This document shows, one piece after another, positions 9,055 to 17,282 of a DNA stretch of 64,000 bases. Position 1 is the first letter of the stretch. The number at the start of each line of letters is the position of its first letter. The notes below the pieces were generated by a model. That model was not told the origin of the DNA, searched no databases, and worked only from the letters and a program-made list of their open reading frames with translations. The DNA lies in NCBI GenBank assembly GCA_937920635.1, contig CAKZUE010000024.1:37878-101877 (forward strand), in the 5' to 3' direction. The translations under genes were made by a program, and so were the position numbers. Source of the DNA: an uncultured Bryobacteraceae bacterium. GTDB taxonomy: Bacteria; Acidobacteriota; Terriglobia; Bryobacterales; Bryobacteraceae.

Positions 9055-9456
9055 TTACGGCTGGCAGCCCGCATAACACCCAGAACGTGCCTGCTCGCAG
9101 GCCGGCAACCGGGACTGTAGGGCATTTTCGCAGGCGGCATTTTGATCATCGTATGCCCTTTGGCAATTCAAGAGCGCTTGATTGTATCCGTAATCGCACT
9201 GTTGCAGGCACATTCCAGCGTTATTTGGAGGGCAGTTGTTTCTACAGTGCTCCCGTTCCGTCCAGGCCGGCAAATCGCACTGAGTCTTCCGGGTATTGGC
9301 GTTTTGACGGCATTACAGGTCGTCAGAATACGCTGCTGTCAGACAGGCGGCATACAACGTTTCGCACTCGCTGCACGGTGTTTCGAGAAGCAGCAGGCCG
9401 GCTCCAATGACCAGGCCTGGCAGAAAGACAGCTCGAAAAATCACGTGTCCTGACAT
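9055..9456 (-). pseudogene. Cysteine-patterned exported protein gene interrupted by in-frame TAA
   Basis: From the ATG at 9456 the frame encodes 47 residues with a hydrophobic export segment (residues 10-24), then TAA at 9315-9313. It continues in the same frame for 85 residues to a second TAA. Counting the stop as one residue, the cysteine spacings are x2, x6, x10, x10, x10, x3, x7, x3, x10, x10, x10, x6, x3. The pattern is therefore nearly mirror-symmetric about a C-x3-C-x7-C-x3-C centre. One of the x10 intervals contains the stop, so the reading register is intact and the TAA looks like a recent point nonsense change, or a read-through site. A TTG at 9273 could start the downstream part but would lack the export signal. 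I recognise no family. The strong promoter at 9507-9536 drives it. Confidence 0.6.
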
Positions 9457-9506
9457 CGGAGGGTCTCCACGGGGCTAATGATGGCGCCGAATCTTGGCGC
9501 ATGAGC

Positions 9507-9536
9507 AGAATACCCCCCCCCGAGAGAAATTGTCAA
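9507..9536 (-). promoter_or_regulatory. Sigma70-type promoter with G9 tract in the spacer
   Basis: Read on the minus strand: a perfect -35 TTGACA (9536-9531), an 18-bp spacer made of ATTTCTCTC followed by nine G, and -10 TATTCT (9512-9507). Transcription would start near 9500, about 44 nt before the ATG at 9456. Loss of one G would give the optimal 17-bp spacer, so slippage could change promoter strength. Confidence 0.7.
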
Positions 9537-9864
9537 GGGGCAAATATGTCCAAATTAAAAAATATCCGGCAGGGTTTTTCCGTGCAGCAGCCGCCATACT
9601 GGCACAGGAGAGCCATCCACCTGGGGCAGGACACTGAACAAGCCGGCCTGCTAAATGGCTGAATCAATGCCAGAAACCGCCATGAAGCGTGGCCCGGGCT
9701 GGCGAAAGCCGGGCAACCGTTTTCAGGCCAGGAGCGCCTCAGGGCGACGGCTGAGAGGGCCATGGGCGCGCAGGCCGGCAACAGGATCTGCGGGCCGGCC
9801 GCGCCGCATGCAGAGTTTTCCAGGGCCTTCCGCACTGACATCCACTGCGGGGACGAGTCAGGGT

Positions 9865-9886
9865 GGAGAAGGAGGACTCCTTCTCC
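9865..9886. other. Perfect 10-bp hairpin
   Basis: GGAGAAGGAG and CTCCTTCTCC are separated by only two bases, forming a nearly complete palindrome in the non-coding stretch. Purpose unknown. Confidence 0.5.
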
Positions 9887-9910
9887 CAGTCAATGCGCGG
9901 GCATAAAAAG

Positions 9911-9943
9911 AGGGCGGATGCCGGAGGAGATAACATCCGCCCT
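9911..9943 (-). terminator. Intrinsic terminator downstream of the esterase gene
   Basis: AGGGCGGATG and CATCCGCCCT form a perfect 10-bp stem with a 13-nt loop. On the minus strand the stem is followed by CTTTTTA, a normal T tract. It lies about 255 bp after the esterase stop, so the transcript would carry a long structured 3' tail. Confidence 0.65.
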
Positions 9944-10196
9944 GTCATTCAGGCCGGCCTGCCCGGGGGACGGGCGGCGTGCCTGAAAATGCTTGTCTAC
10001 CCCTGTAGACGCCCGGCAGCCCCGGTTTGTTTCAAATCTTGAATATTGGGTAAAGATATTAGCAGTTTCGTGTGAATCCCGCTCAGGCATCAAACCGGCT
10101 GGCGCCCGCAGCCGGGCGGGCGAATATATGCCGTAAATCCTGCAAAGAAATTGCGATAATCAGGAACCTCTTCCTGCCGTGTGAACAGCGCGACAT

Positions 10197-11282
10197 TCAC
10201 CATTTCAGCAGCCTGGCAAAATCGGCCAGATAGCGCCGCCACACGGGCCACGTGTGCGCTCCCGGCGTCTCCAGCCATGTGTGGCGCACGCCCTTGCTCT
10301 TCAGCCACTCGACGAACTTCCGGTTCGGCTCCACCAGGCGGTCGTCCCTGCCGCAGGCGATCCACAGCAGCCGGATCCGCGCGTTATCCTTCTCCGTCAG
10401 GCGCGGAAACACTTCGTCCGGCGACGGCGGCCAGCCGCCCGCGGAAAACGCCCCGATCCAGCCGAACCGGTCCAGGTGGTTGAGCCCCGTCAGCAGGGCT
10501 TCGCCACCCCCCATCGAGAGTCCGGCAATGGCCCGCTTCTCGGGTTTCTGCTCGAGGCGGTAGCTCCGTTCCACGGCGGGCAGCACCTCTGTCAGCAGCG
10601 CTTCGGAAAACTTCTGCGCGTTCTGCTTCCACAGTTCCGGCGGGCGCTGCACGCCGGTCCGGAGCGTGTCGATCGGCACGCCGTATCCGAGCGCCATCAC
10701 CACGATCAGCGGCTTCACTTCGCCGCGCGCGATCAGGTTGTCGAAGATGAAATGCGCCCGCCCCACCGCCGTCCAGCCATTGGCGTAGTCGGAGAACCCA
10801 TGGCACAGCACCAGCAGCGGATAGCGCTTCTTCGGATCGTAGTTCGGAGGCGTGTAAACGAAAAAGTCCCGCTTGTCGCCGGCAATTCCCGATTCGTAGA
10901 AGTGCTGGTGCACAGTACCATGCGGCACTGCTGTCTGCTCCCAGAGCTGCGGCGGATCGCCCGGCACAAGCACTGCGCTGGACACCGACAGCGCGTTCGG
11001 CTTCGTCATGCCATTCGATGGATCCACGAAGCCGGTGCCGTCGATCACGAATGTGTAGCCGTAGAGGTCTGGCTCCAGCGGTTCGGTCGTCAGCGTCCAC
11101 AGTCCGGCTTCGCCCCGCTGCATCTCGCGGCGTGGAAATGTCTCCAGCGCCAGTTCCACTTTCTGCGCATTGGGCGCGCGCACGCGGAATGTCACCCGCC
11201 GGTCCGCATGGACCTCCGGCGATAGCACGGGCTGGGCTTCTGCCGCCACAGCGGCGGCCAGCAGGAACAGGACAGGACGCAC
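10197..11282 (-). CDS. Secreted esterase with N-terminal CBM48-like domain
   Basis: A 361-residue protein with a signal peptide (cleavage after AEAQ near residue 17). An early-set sugar-binding-like domain at about 20-110 (VTFRVRAPNAQKVEL...WTLTTEPLEPDLYGYTFVIDG) is followed by an alpha/beta-hydrolase of the putative esterase family. The catalytic triad is visible: Ser256 in GLSMGG, Asp313 or Asp314 in CGRDD, and His343 in GAHTW. Relatives include feruloyl and acetyl-xylan esterases, so the likely task is deacylation of plant polysaccharide; the exact ester is unknown. It stands alone in its orientation with a terminator downstream. Confidence 0.85.
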   Translation of the reverse strand: MRPVLFLLAAAVAAEAQPVLSPEVHADRRVTFRVRAPNAQKVELALETFPRREMQRGEAGLWTLTTEPLEPDLYGYTFVIDGTGFVDPSNGMTKPNALSVSSAVLVPGDPPQLWEQTAVPHGTVHQHFYESGIAGDKRDFFVYTPPNYDPKKRYPLLVLCHGFSDYANGWTAVGRAHFIFDNLIARGEVKPLIVVMALGYGVPIDTLRTGVQRPPELWKQNAQKFSEALLTEVLPAVERSYRLEQKPEKRAIAGLSMGGGEALLTGLNHLDRFGWIGAFSAGGWPPSPDEVFPRLTEKDNARIRLLWIACGRDDRLVEPNRKFVEWLKSKGVRHTWLETPGAHTWPVWRRYLADFARLLKW

Positions 11283-11337
11283 AACCGGTCACCTCCCCCG
11301 GCGAGCATATCGCAACCGGGAGCAGGGGCGCGCCGCC

Positions 11338-12099
11338 TCATACATTCATCTCCGCCTCGACGTCCCGCGGCGGCTCTTCCACATACAGGATCCGCCGGCA
11401 GGTCTCGCAGAACACCACGGACGTGCCGGCTTTCACCTCCTGGAACAATTGCGGTCGGATCGTCATCATGCACCCCAGGCAGCGCCCGTCGCGCGCCTCC
11501 GCCATCACGTCTCCCGCCGGATAATGCCGGGTGCGCAGCCGCTCGTACGCGGAGAGCACATCCGGCGACAACGCCGCCGCCAGCTCTTTCCGCTGCGCTT
11601 CGATTTTCTTCAACTCTTCTTTGTCCGCCAGCGTGCGCGCCTTCGCCTGATCTTTCTCCGCCTCCACGCTCTTCTTCTCTTCCTTCAGCGCCTCCTCCGC
11701 CTTGCCGACATTGGCTTCCAGCCCCTCAGCCTCCATCATCAGCTCCAGAATCTGGTCTTCCGCCTTCCGGATGGCATTTTCGAAATACTTGATTTCTTCC
11801 TGAAAGGCCCGGTATTGCTCGTTCGTTTTTGACTCCATCATCTGGTCCCGGAGCCGCGAGATTTTCTGCTGATGGAGCTGGATATCGCCTTCGATTTTCT
11901 TACGCTCCTTTTGATTGGCGGAAAGGGCCGCGCGGTCCATCTCCAGCCGCCGGGTGTGGGATTCCAGCGCCTTCTCGATTTCCACGATCCGTTTCGGCAG
12001 CGCCGCGATCTCGCGCTTCAGCTCGTTGGCGCGCAGGTCCAGCGCCTGGAGCCGCAATGCGTTGGCAACGTCGGGATGCATCAGATAGGAGTGTAACAC
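11338..12099 (-). CDS. Coiled-coil C4 zinc-ribbon protein (DUF164/CT398 type)
   Basis: 253 residues: a long antiparallel coiled coil (about residues 10-175, rich in E/K/A/L) followed by a zinc ribbon with C-x2-C (RCLGCMM) and C-x2-C (FCETCRR). This is the zf-RING_7/CT398-like architecture, whose members are general nucleic-acid or protein adaptors of unclear function. The GTG at 12099 directly follows the murJ stop, with GGAG inside the murJ end as ribosome site, which suggests translational coupling. An ATG at 12081 (MHPDVANAL) resembles the usual family start but lacks a ribosome site. Confidence 0.8.
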   Translation of the reverse strand: MLHSYLMHPDVANALRLQALDLRANELKREIAALPKRIVEIEKALESHTRRLEMDRAALSANQKERKKIEGDIQLHQQKISRLRDQMMESKTNEQYRAFQEEIKYFENAIRKAEDQILELMMEAEGLEANVGKAEEALKEEKKSVEAEKDQAKARTLADKEELKKIEAQRKELAAALSPDVLSAYERLRTRHYPAGDVMAEARDGRCLGCMMTIRPQLFQEVKAGTSVVFCETCRRILYVEEPPRDVEAEMNV

Positions 12100-13725
12100 C
12101 TACTCCAGAGAGAGCCGCCGCGCGATGGGCGAAGCCAGCGCCCGCCGCGCCATCTCCAGCTCTTCAATCCGCAGCGCCCGCGCCACCGCATACAGCACCA
12201 CCAGCCCCAACGGAATCGACACAGCCAGGTCCGTCAGCCTGGCCAGAAATCCGGCGCCCGCCCAGTGCCCGATGGCGCGGCTCGACGCCAGCACCACCGC
12301 CGACATCGCCACCGACGCCAGCAGCGTCTTCAACACCACGCCCCTCAGCCGCCTCCCGTATACGCCGCCGATCCTCGCCCGCATCGCCAGAAACTGCGCC
12401 AGGAAAGAGAACAGCGCCACGCACGAAGTCGACAGCGCCAGCCCCGCATGACCCAGCCCGGCGTGCGTCACCAGCGCCCATGCCATGCAGGCGTTGATCC
12501 CGATCGACCCCAGGCTGATCGCCATCGGCGTGCGCGCGTCCTTCAGCGCGTAAAACGCCGGCGTCAGCACCTTCACCGCCGCGTATCCCGCCAGCCCCAG
12601 CGAATAAAACGCCAGCGCCACCGCCGTCTGGTGCGTGTCGTAGGCTTCGAACCGCCGCCCTTCGTAAATCGCCCCCACGATCGACGGCCCCAGCACCACC
12701 AGCCCGAAGGACGCCGGCACCGTCAGCAGAAACACCAGCCCCAGCGACCGCGCCAGCGTCTCCCGGAACTCGTCGAGATTCCCGCTCGCCGCGCTTCTCC
12801 CGATGGCCGGCAGCGTCGCCGTGGCGATCGCCACCCCGAACAGCCCAAGCGGGAGCTGCATGAACCGGAACGCATATTGCAGCCACGCCGTCGCCCCGTC
12901 CACGCCGCGCACCGGATCGACGATCGAAGCCGCGAAAAACGTGTTCACCAGCACGTTTACCTGCACGCTGGCGTTGCCGATGATCGCCGGCCCCATCAGC
13001 CGCGCGATGTGCCGCAGCCCCGGATGGTGGAAGTCCAGCGCGGGACGGAACCGGAACCCCAGCCGGTACAGCGACGGCAGTTGCCACACCAGTTGCAGTC
13101 CGCCGCCGATCACCACCCCCCACGCCATCCCTTCGATCGGCTCGAGCCCCAGCACCGGCCCCAGCCAGTAGCCCAGCGCAATGCCCGACACCACGCTGCC
13201 CACGTTGAACCACGTCGAAGAAAACGCGGGCACCGCGAATTTGTTGAACGAGTTCAGCACCCCCATCGCCTGCGCCGCCAGCGCCACCAGCAGCAGGAAT
13301 GGAAACATGATCTGCGTCAGCCGCACCGCCGCCGCCGTCTTCTCCGGCGCCGCGTGCGTCCAGTTCGGCGTCAGCAGCGGCACAAACCATGGCGCCGCAA
13401 ATATGCCCAGCACGCACAGCCCGCCCACAAACAGAATGATCGCCGTCGCCACCAGGTTCGCCAGGTGGATCGCTTCCTTGCGGTCCTGCTTTTGCAGGTA
13501 GTCGACGAACGTCGGCACGAACGCCGCCGACAGCGCCCCTTCGGCAAACAGATCGCGCGTCAGGTTCGGGATGCGGAAGCCGATGACGAAGGCGTCGTAG
13601 GCCGATCCGGCGCCGAACAGGCGGCTCATCACCCCTTCGCGCACCAGGCCGCTGATCCGGCTCAGCAGTACGGCGAACGAGGCGATGCCCGCGCTCTTGA
13701 ATACCTGTTCCGAGGGCGAGGACAA
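12100..13725 (-). CDS. murJ: Lipid II flippase MurJ
   Basis: 541 residues and about 14 hydrophobic helices of the MVN/MATE-like fold, moving lipid II across the inner membrane for peptidoglycan synthesis. Typical stretches are LLSRISGLVREGVMSRLFG, FRIPNLTRDLFAEGALSAAFVP and a later LARSLGLVFLLTVPASFGL. The only start that keeps the first helix is TTG at 13725, because an in-frame stop lies a few bases upstream. A -10-like TACAAT ends eight bases before it, so the leader is very short. The stop is fused to the start of the zinc-ribbon gene. Confidence 0.93.
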   Translation of the reverse strand: MSSPSEQVFKSAGIASFAVLLSRISGLVREGVMSRLFGAGSAYDAFVIGFRIPNLTRDLFAEGALSAAFVPTFVDYLQKQDRKEAIHLANLVATAIILFVGGLCVLGIFAAPWFVPLLTPNWTHAAPEKTAAAVRLTQIMFPFLLLVALAAQAMGVLNSFNKFAVPAFSSTWFNVGSVVSGIALGYWLGPVLGLEPIEGMAWGVVIGGGLQLVWQLPSLYRLGFRFRPALDFHHPGLRHIARLMGPAIIGNASVQVNVLVNTFFAASIVDPVRGVDGATAWLQYAFRFMQLPLGLFGVAIATATLPAIGRSAASGNLDEFRETLARSLGLVFLLTVPASFGLVVLGPSIVGAIYEGRRFEAYDTHQTAVALAFYSLGLAGYAAVKVLTPAFYALKDARTPMAISLGSIGINACMAWALVTHAGLGHAGLALSTSCVALFSFLAQFLAMRARIGGVYGRRLRGVVLKTLLASVAMSAVVLASSRAIGHWAGAGFLARLTDLAVSIPLGLVVLYAVARALRIEELEMARRALASPIARRLSLE

Positions 13726-13732
13726 CCCTCAC

Positions 13733-13738
13733 ATTGTA
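13733..13738 (-). promoter_or_regulatory. -10 box (TACAAT) immediately upstream of murJ
   Basis: TACAAT on the minus strand ends eight bases before the TTG start codon, so a transcript begun at the usual distance would be nearly leaderless. No convincing -35 is visible. Confidence 0.4.
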
Positions 13739-13770
13739 CCCGCCGTGGCATCCTGTCTTCGAGGAATGCA

Positions 13771-14829
13771 ATGCGCGCTCCCCCGCCGCTGCCGCCCGTG
13801 CTCATCCCGGCATACAAGCCTGCGGAGACTCTGGCCCGTCTCGTCGATGAACTCGCCGCCCGCGGCTTTGGCCGGGTCCTGGTCGTCGACGATGGCAGCG
13901 GCCCTGCCTATGCGCCGCTCTTCGAATCACTCCTCCGCCACCCGCAGGTCACGCTGCTGCGGCATGAGGCCAACCGCGGCAAGGGAGAAGCCCTGAAAAC
14001 AGGCTTCCACCATCTGCTTGAATCCTGCCCCGACGCGGCGGGCGCGGTCACCGCGGACGCCGACGGCCAGCATCTGCCGGAGGACATCGAGCGCATCGCC
14101 CGCCGCCTCGCCGAATGCGACGGCGCGACCCTCGTGCTCGGCTGCCGCCGCTTCGGCGCCGGCGTGCCCTGGCGCAGCCGCTTTGGCAATCTCGTCACCG
14201 CCGCCGCCATGCGCTGGATCGCCGGCCTGCGGCTGGCCGACACGCAGACCGGATTGCGCGGCATCCCCCGCGCGCTGGCCGCCCGCCTGCTCAAAACAAA
14301 AACCGGCGGTTATGAATTTGAGCTGGATATGCTTCTGATGGCCAAGCATGAGGGTTTCGCCGTTTGCGAACTCCCCATCGCCACGGTCTATCTCGATGAC
14401 AACCGCGGCTCGCACTTCAATCCGTTGCGGGACTCGATGCGCATCTACTTCGTGCTCCTGCGCTTCATGCTTGTCTCGCTGGCCACGGCGGTGATCGACA
14501 ACACCGTCTTCCGCCTCGTGCTCGGCCTCACGCCGGCGCTGCCGGAAGCCCAACTCGCCGCCCGCGCCGCCGCGCTCGCTTTTCAGTACCCGGCCGCGCG
14601 CCGCGCCGTCTTCCACTCCGGCCAGCCGCACCGGCGCCAACTGCCCCGCTTCCTCGCCGTCGCCGCCGGCCACGCCCTGCTGTCCTACGCTGCCATCCAC
14701 TGGCTGACGCAGGAGCAGGGCTTCGCCCTGTTCGCGGCCAAGATCGCCGTGGAGACGGCTCTGTTCCCCTTGAACTTCCTGATCCAGCGCGACTGGGTCT
14801 TCACCGCCGCCCGCAAGCCGCTGCGCTGA
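13771..14829 (+). CDS. Family 2 glycosyltransferase fused to a GtrA-like membrane domain
   Basis: 352 residues. The start is ATG 13771 with GAGGA nine bases upstream; the frame is open far upstream but that part is a shadow of murJ. Residues 1-215 are a GT2 domain of dolichyl-phosphate mannose synthase type: VLIPAYKPA, VVDDGS, ANRGKGEALKTGF and the TADADGQH metal-binding motif. Residues about 225-350 hold four hydrophobic segments (beginning FMLVSLATAVIDNTVFRLVLG and ending in PLNFLIQRDWVF) that match GtrA-like flippase subunits. The fusion would load a sugar onto polyprenyl phosphate and help move it across the membrane. Target glycan unknown. Confidence 0.85.
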   Translation: MRAPPPLPPVLIPAYKPAETLARLVDELAARGFGRVLVVDDGSGPAYAPLFESLLRHPQVTLLRHEANRGKGEALKTGFHHLLESCPDAAGAVTADADGQHLPEDIERIARRLAECDGATLVLGCRRFGAGVPWRSRFGNLVTAAAMRWIAGLRLADTQTGLRGIPRALAARLLKTKTGGYEFELDMLLMAKHEGFAVCELPIATVYLDDNRGSHFNPLRDSMRIYFVLLRFMLVSLATAVIDNTVFRLVLGLTPALPEAQLAARAAALAFQYPAARRAVFHSGQPHRRQLPRFLAVAAGHALLSYAAIHWLTQEQGFALFAAKIAVETALFPLNFLIQRDWVFTAARKPLR

Positions 14830-14830
14830 C

Positions 14831-16201
14831 TTACGCGCCGTAACGCTCGAAGAACGCCGCTACGGTCATCGTGCCCTGGTAGAAGTTCTCGAGCCGGAAT
14901 TTCTCGTTCGGCGAGTGCAGCCCGTCGTCCGGCAGCCCGAAGCCCATCATCACTGTCGGGATTCCCAGGTGCCGCGCAAAGTCGCCGACAATCGGCACGC
15001 TCCCGCCAGAGCGGATGAACACCGTCGGCTTGCCGAGAATCTCCTGGAACGCCTCCGCCGCCGTGTGGATGGCTGGATGGTCCGGATTCACCACCACCGC
15101 AGGGCTCGCCGAGAGCTTTCTCACCGAGATCCGCACGCCCTTCGGCGCGTGCGCCGCCGCCCAGTCCGCAAACAGCCGGAACATTTTCTCCGGATCCTGG
15201 TTTGGCACCATCCGCATGCTTGCCTTCGCCACCGCCGCCGCCGGAATCACCGTCTTGGCGCCCGCGCCCGTGAAACCGCCGCCGATGCCGTGAACCTCCA
15301 GCGTCGGCCGCGACCACACCCGCTCCAGCACCATGCGGTCCGGCTCGCCTACCAAACACGAAGAGCCGACTTCCTTCTCCAGAAATTCCTTCTCCGAAAA
15401 CGGCAGCGACTTCCACGACTCGATCTCCGCCGGCGCCGGCTCCGCAACGTCGTCATAGAAGCCGGGGATGACCACCCGCCCCTCGGCGTCCTTCGCCTTG
15501 GCGAGCAGCTCGATCAGACCGTACACAGCGTTGGGCGCCGCGCCGCCATACAGCCCCGAATGCAGGTCTCGCGCCGGCCCCCGCGCCTCCACCTCCATGT
15601 ACACCAGCCCGCGCAGCCCCGTGCACAGCGTCGGCATGTCCTCGGCGTAGAGCGCCGTGTCGCTCACCAGCGCCGCGTCCGCCTTCAGCTTCTCCGGATT
15701 CTCCGCCACGTACTTCGCCACGTTGGCGCCGCCCACTTCCTCCTCGCCCTCAATAAGGAATTTGACGTTCACCGGCAGCCCGCCATGCACCGCGAACAGC
15801 GTCTCGATCGCTTTCACGTGCATGTACATCTGCCCCTTGTCGTCGGCCGAGCCGCGCGCGTAAAGGTTCCCGTCCCGGATCGACGGCTCGAACGGCGGCG
15901 ATATCCACTCCTCCAGCGGATCCGGCGGCTGGACGTCGTAGTGGCCGTAGCACAGCACCGTCGGCTTGCCCGGCGCGTGCAGCCAGTCGGCATAGACGAG
16001 CGGATGGCGCGATGTGGGAATGATCTCGATGTTCTCGAGCCCCGCCGCACGCAGCTTGTCCGCCACCCATTGGGCCGCGCGCATCACGTCGCCCGCCCGC
16101 TCGGGATCGGTGGAAATGGAAGGAATGCGCAGGAAGTCTTTCAGTTCTTCCAGAAAGCGCCCGGAATTGGCGCGGATATATTCGCTCGCGGCTTGTGACA
16201 T
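14831..16201 (-). CDS. M20 family metallo-dipeptidase
   Basis: 456 residues in the CPG2/ArgE/DapE/carnosinase group. The metal ligands are visible: His in CYGHYDVQPP, bridging Asp in ARGSADDKGQM, the catalytic/ligand glutamates in IEGEEEVGG, Asp in LVSDT and His in a late FIRSGGSVP...LHSPNE segment. A dimerisation lid lies around residues 200-310. Members hydrolyse dipeptides or acylated amino acids in the cytoplasm; the substrate is not predictable. No signal peptide. It has its own promoter with a perfect TATAAT. The stop lies one base from the end of the convergent glycosyltransferase. Confidence 0.88.
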   Translation of the reverse strand: MSQAASEYIRANSGRFLEELKDFLRIPSISTDPERAGDVMRAAQWVADKLRAAGLENIEIIPTSRHPLVYADWLHAPGKPTVLCYGHYDVQPPDPLEEWISPPFEPSIRDGNLYARGSADDKGQMYMHVKAIETLFAVHGGLPVNVKFLIEGEEEVGGANVAKYVAENPEKLKADAALVSDTALYAEDMPTLCTGLRGLVYMEVEARGPARDLHSGLYGGAAPNAVYGLIELLAKAKDAEGRVVIPGFYDDVAEPAPAEIESWKSLPFSEKEFLEKEVGSSCLVGEPDRMVLERVWSRPTLEVHGIGGGFTGAGAKTVIPAAAVAKASMRMVPNQDPEKMFRLFADWAAAHAPKGVRISVRKLSASPAVVVNPDHPAIHTAAEAFQEILGKPTVFIRSGGSVPIVGDFARHLGIPTVMMGFGLPDDGLHSPNEKFRLENFYQGTMTVAAFFERYGA

Positions 16202-16640
16202 GAGGGATCTCCTGAGGACTCCCTCATTATAGATGCTGGAGCCAAACCGGTAGCGGGCCGGGCGCTCGCCGCCTCCGCCCGGCCCGCCCGGCTGCCGAGC
16301 TCACTCCCGCGCGAGCCTGCGCAACGGCTCACCCATGCCGCTCCCGCCGGCGCCCAGATGCCGGCGGCGGCTCGCGCGCCTCACCGGAGGAGCACACTGA
16401 CAGCCAGCCAGATCAATTCCTCAACGGAACCGGCTGCCCCCAGCGCCCCGCCGCTGGAGGGGAGCTCAGCGCCGGGGGCCGCCTCAAGCGGCCGGTTCTG
16501 CGCGAAGAATACCCTGCCGCGCCTTCATCGCCGCGCGAAATTCCTGCGGAATTGTTTGATAACAGGCTGGAAATTTTTCGCCCGCCTGCGTGACAGCCGC
16601 CCCTTGCCCGCCGCGGCTCCATAGAGAAACAATGTGAGCC
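16202..16640. other. Intergenic region between divergent peptidase and PPIase genes
   Basis: 439 bp without a supported gene. It contains the -10 box of the M20 peptidase at its left end and several GC-rich inverted repeats around 16255-16300 and 16340-16370. An AT-richer stretch near 16550-16580 could hold the promoter of the cyclophilin lipoprotein gene, although no clear -35/-10 pair is visible there. Confidence 0.5.
16226..16231 (-). promoter_or_regulatory. -10 box (TATAAT) of the M20 dipeptidase gene
   Basis: A perfect TATAAT on the minus strand, 25 bases from the start codon at 16201. AGGAG lies in the short leader as ribosome site. The -35 is not obvious. Confidence 0.5.
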
Positions 16641-17276
16641 ATGCGCCTCTCCGCCGCCCTCTGCCTCCTCCTGCTGGCCTCCTGCGGCACCGCTCCGCCA
16701 CCGCAACAGGCGCGCAAGCAGCCGCCTCTGCCGGCGGAAATGCCCGAGGTCTGGAAAGCGCGTTTCGAAACCACGCAGGGGCCGTTCGTGATCGAGGTCA
16801 GAAAAGATTGGGCCCCGAAGGGCGCGGAGCGCTTCTGGAAGCTCGTCACGTCGCGCTTCTTTGACGACTCCCGCTTCTATCGCGTCCGTCCCGGCTTCAT
16901 CGCCCAGTTCGGCATCGCGGGCGATCCATCGGTGCAGTCGTTGTGGAACGCCGCGCCTTTGGCCGACGATCCCCGCCGCGAATCCAACCTCCGCGGAACC
17001 GTCAGCTTCGCGCAATCCGGCCCCGGCAGCCGCCGCACGCAGGTCTTCGTCAATCTCAAGGACAACCGCCCGCTCGATCGCGACGGCTTCGTCCCCTTCG
17101 GCAGGGTCATCGAAGGCATGGAAGTCTTTGACAAACTCTATGCCGGCTACGGCGAGTGGTCCCCGCCCGGCCGCGGCCCTGAAGCGGCGCGCATTCAGAC
17201 GCAGGGCAACGCGTATCTCGACGCGCAGTTCCCCCGGCTCGACCGGATCCTGAAGGCACGGCCCGTGCTGGAATGA
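16641..17276 (+). CDS. Cyclophilin-type peptidyl-prolyl isomerase, lipoprotein
   Basis: 211 residues. The N-terminus is a lipoprotein signal with lipobox LLAS-C (Cys at about residue 17). The cyclophilin fold follows: FETTQGPFVIEV, FYRVRPGFIAQFGI, GTVSFAQSG, RTQVFVNLKDN.PLD.DGFVPFGRVIEGMEV. It would catalyse cis-trans proline isomerisation in periplasmic or envelope proteins. The active-site Arg (FYRV) and the Gln of the RTQVFVN motif are present. It stands alone and is convergent with DUF389. Confidence 0.9.
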   Translation: MRLSAALCLLLLASCGTAPPPQQARKQPPLPAEMPEVWKARFETTQGPFVIEVRKDWAPKGAERFWKLVTSRFFDDSRFYRVRPGFIAQFGIAGDPSVQSLWNAAPLADDPRRESNLRGTVSFAQSGPGSRRTQVFVNLKDNRPLDRDGFVPFGRVIEGMEVFDKLYAGYGEWSPPGRGPEAARIQTQGNAYLDAQFPRLDRILKARPVLE

Positions 17277-17282
17277 TCCGCG

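Larger units (their letters stand above)
9537..10196. other. Non-coding, hairpin-rich intergenic region
   Basis: About 660 bp between the promoter of the cysteine-rich gene and the esterase stop. I see no supported gene; the open frames lack family signal and codon character. The 5' half holds a GAAA-loop hairpin (CTGGC/GCCGG, around 9699-9712) followed by GGGCAACC, and a CTCAG/CTGAG hairpin near 9740. The second half holds two longer hairpins (listed separately) and a small GTCTAC/GTAGAC hairpin at 9995-10010. The 10020-10150 stretch is more AT-rich than its surroundings. The cluster could be the untranslated tail of the esterase transcript or an unrecognised structured RNA. Confidence 0.5.

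Noticed and set aside
9313..9315. Selenocysteine or pyrrolysine recoding at the internal stop of the cysteine-rich gene
   Set aside because: The stop is TAA; those systems use TGA and TAG.
9681..9760. Possible SAM or c-di-GMP riboswitch suggested by GAAAGCCGGGCAACC
   Set aside because: Similarity ends after that short piece; the remaining conserved blocks of either class are missing, and no suitable gene follows on the plus strand.
9533..9841. 103-codon minus-strand frame in the hairpin-rich gap
   Set aside because: No ribosome site fitting its ATG, no domain, unusual composition, and it overlaps structured DNA.
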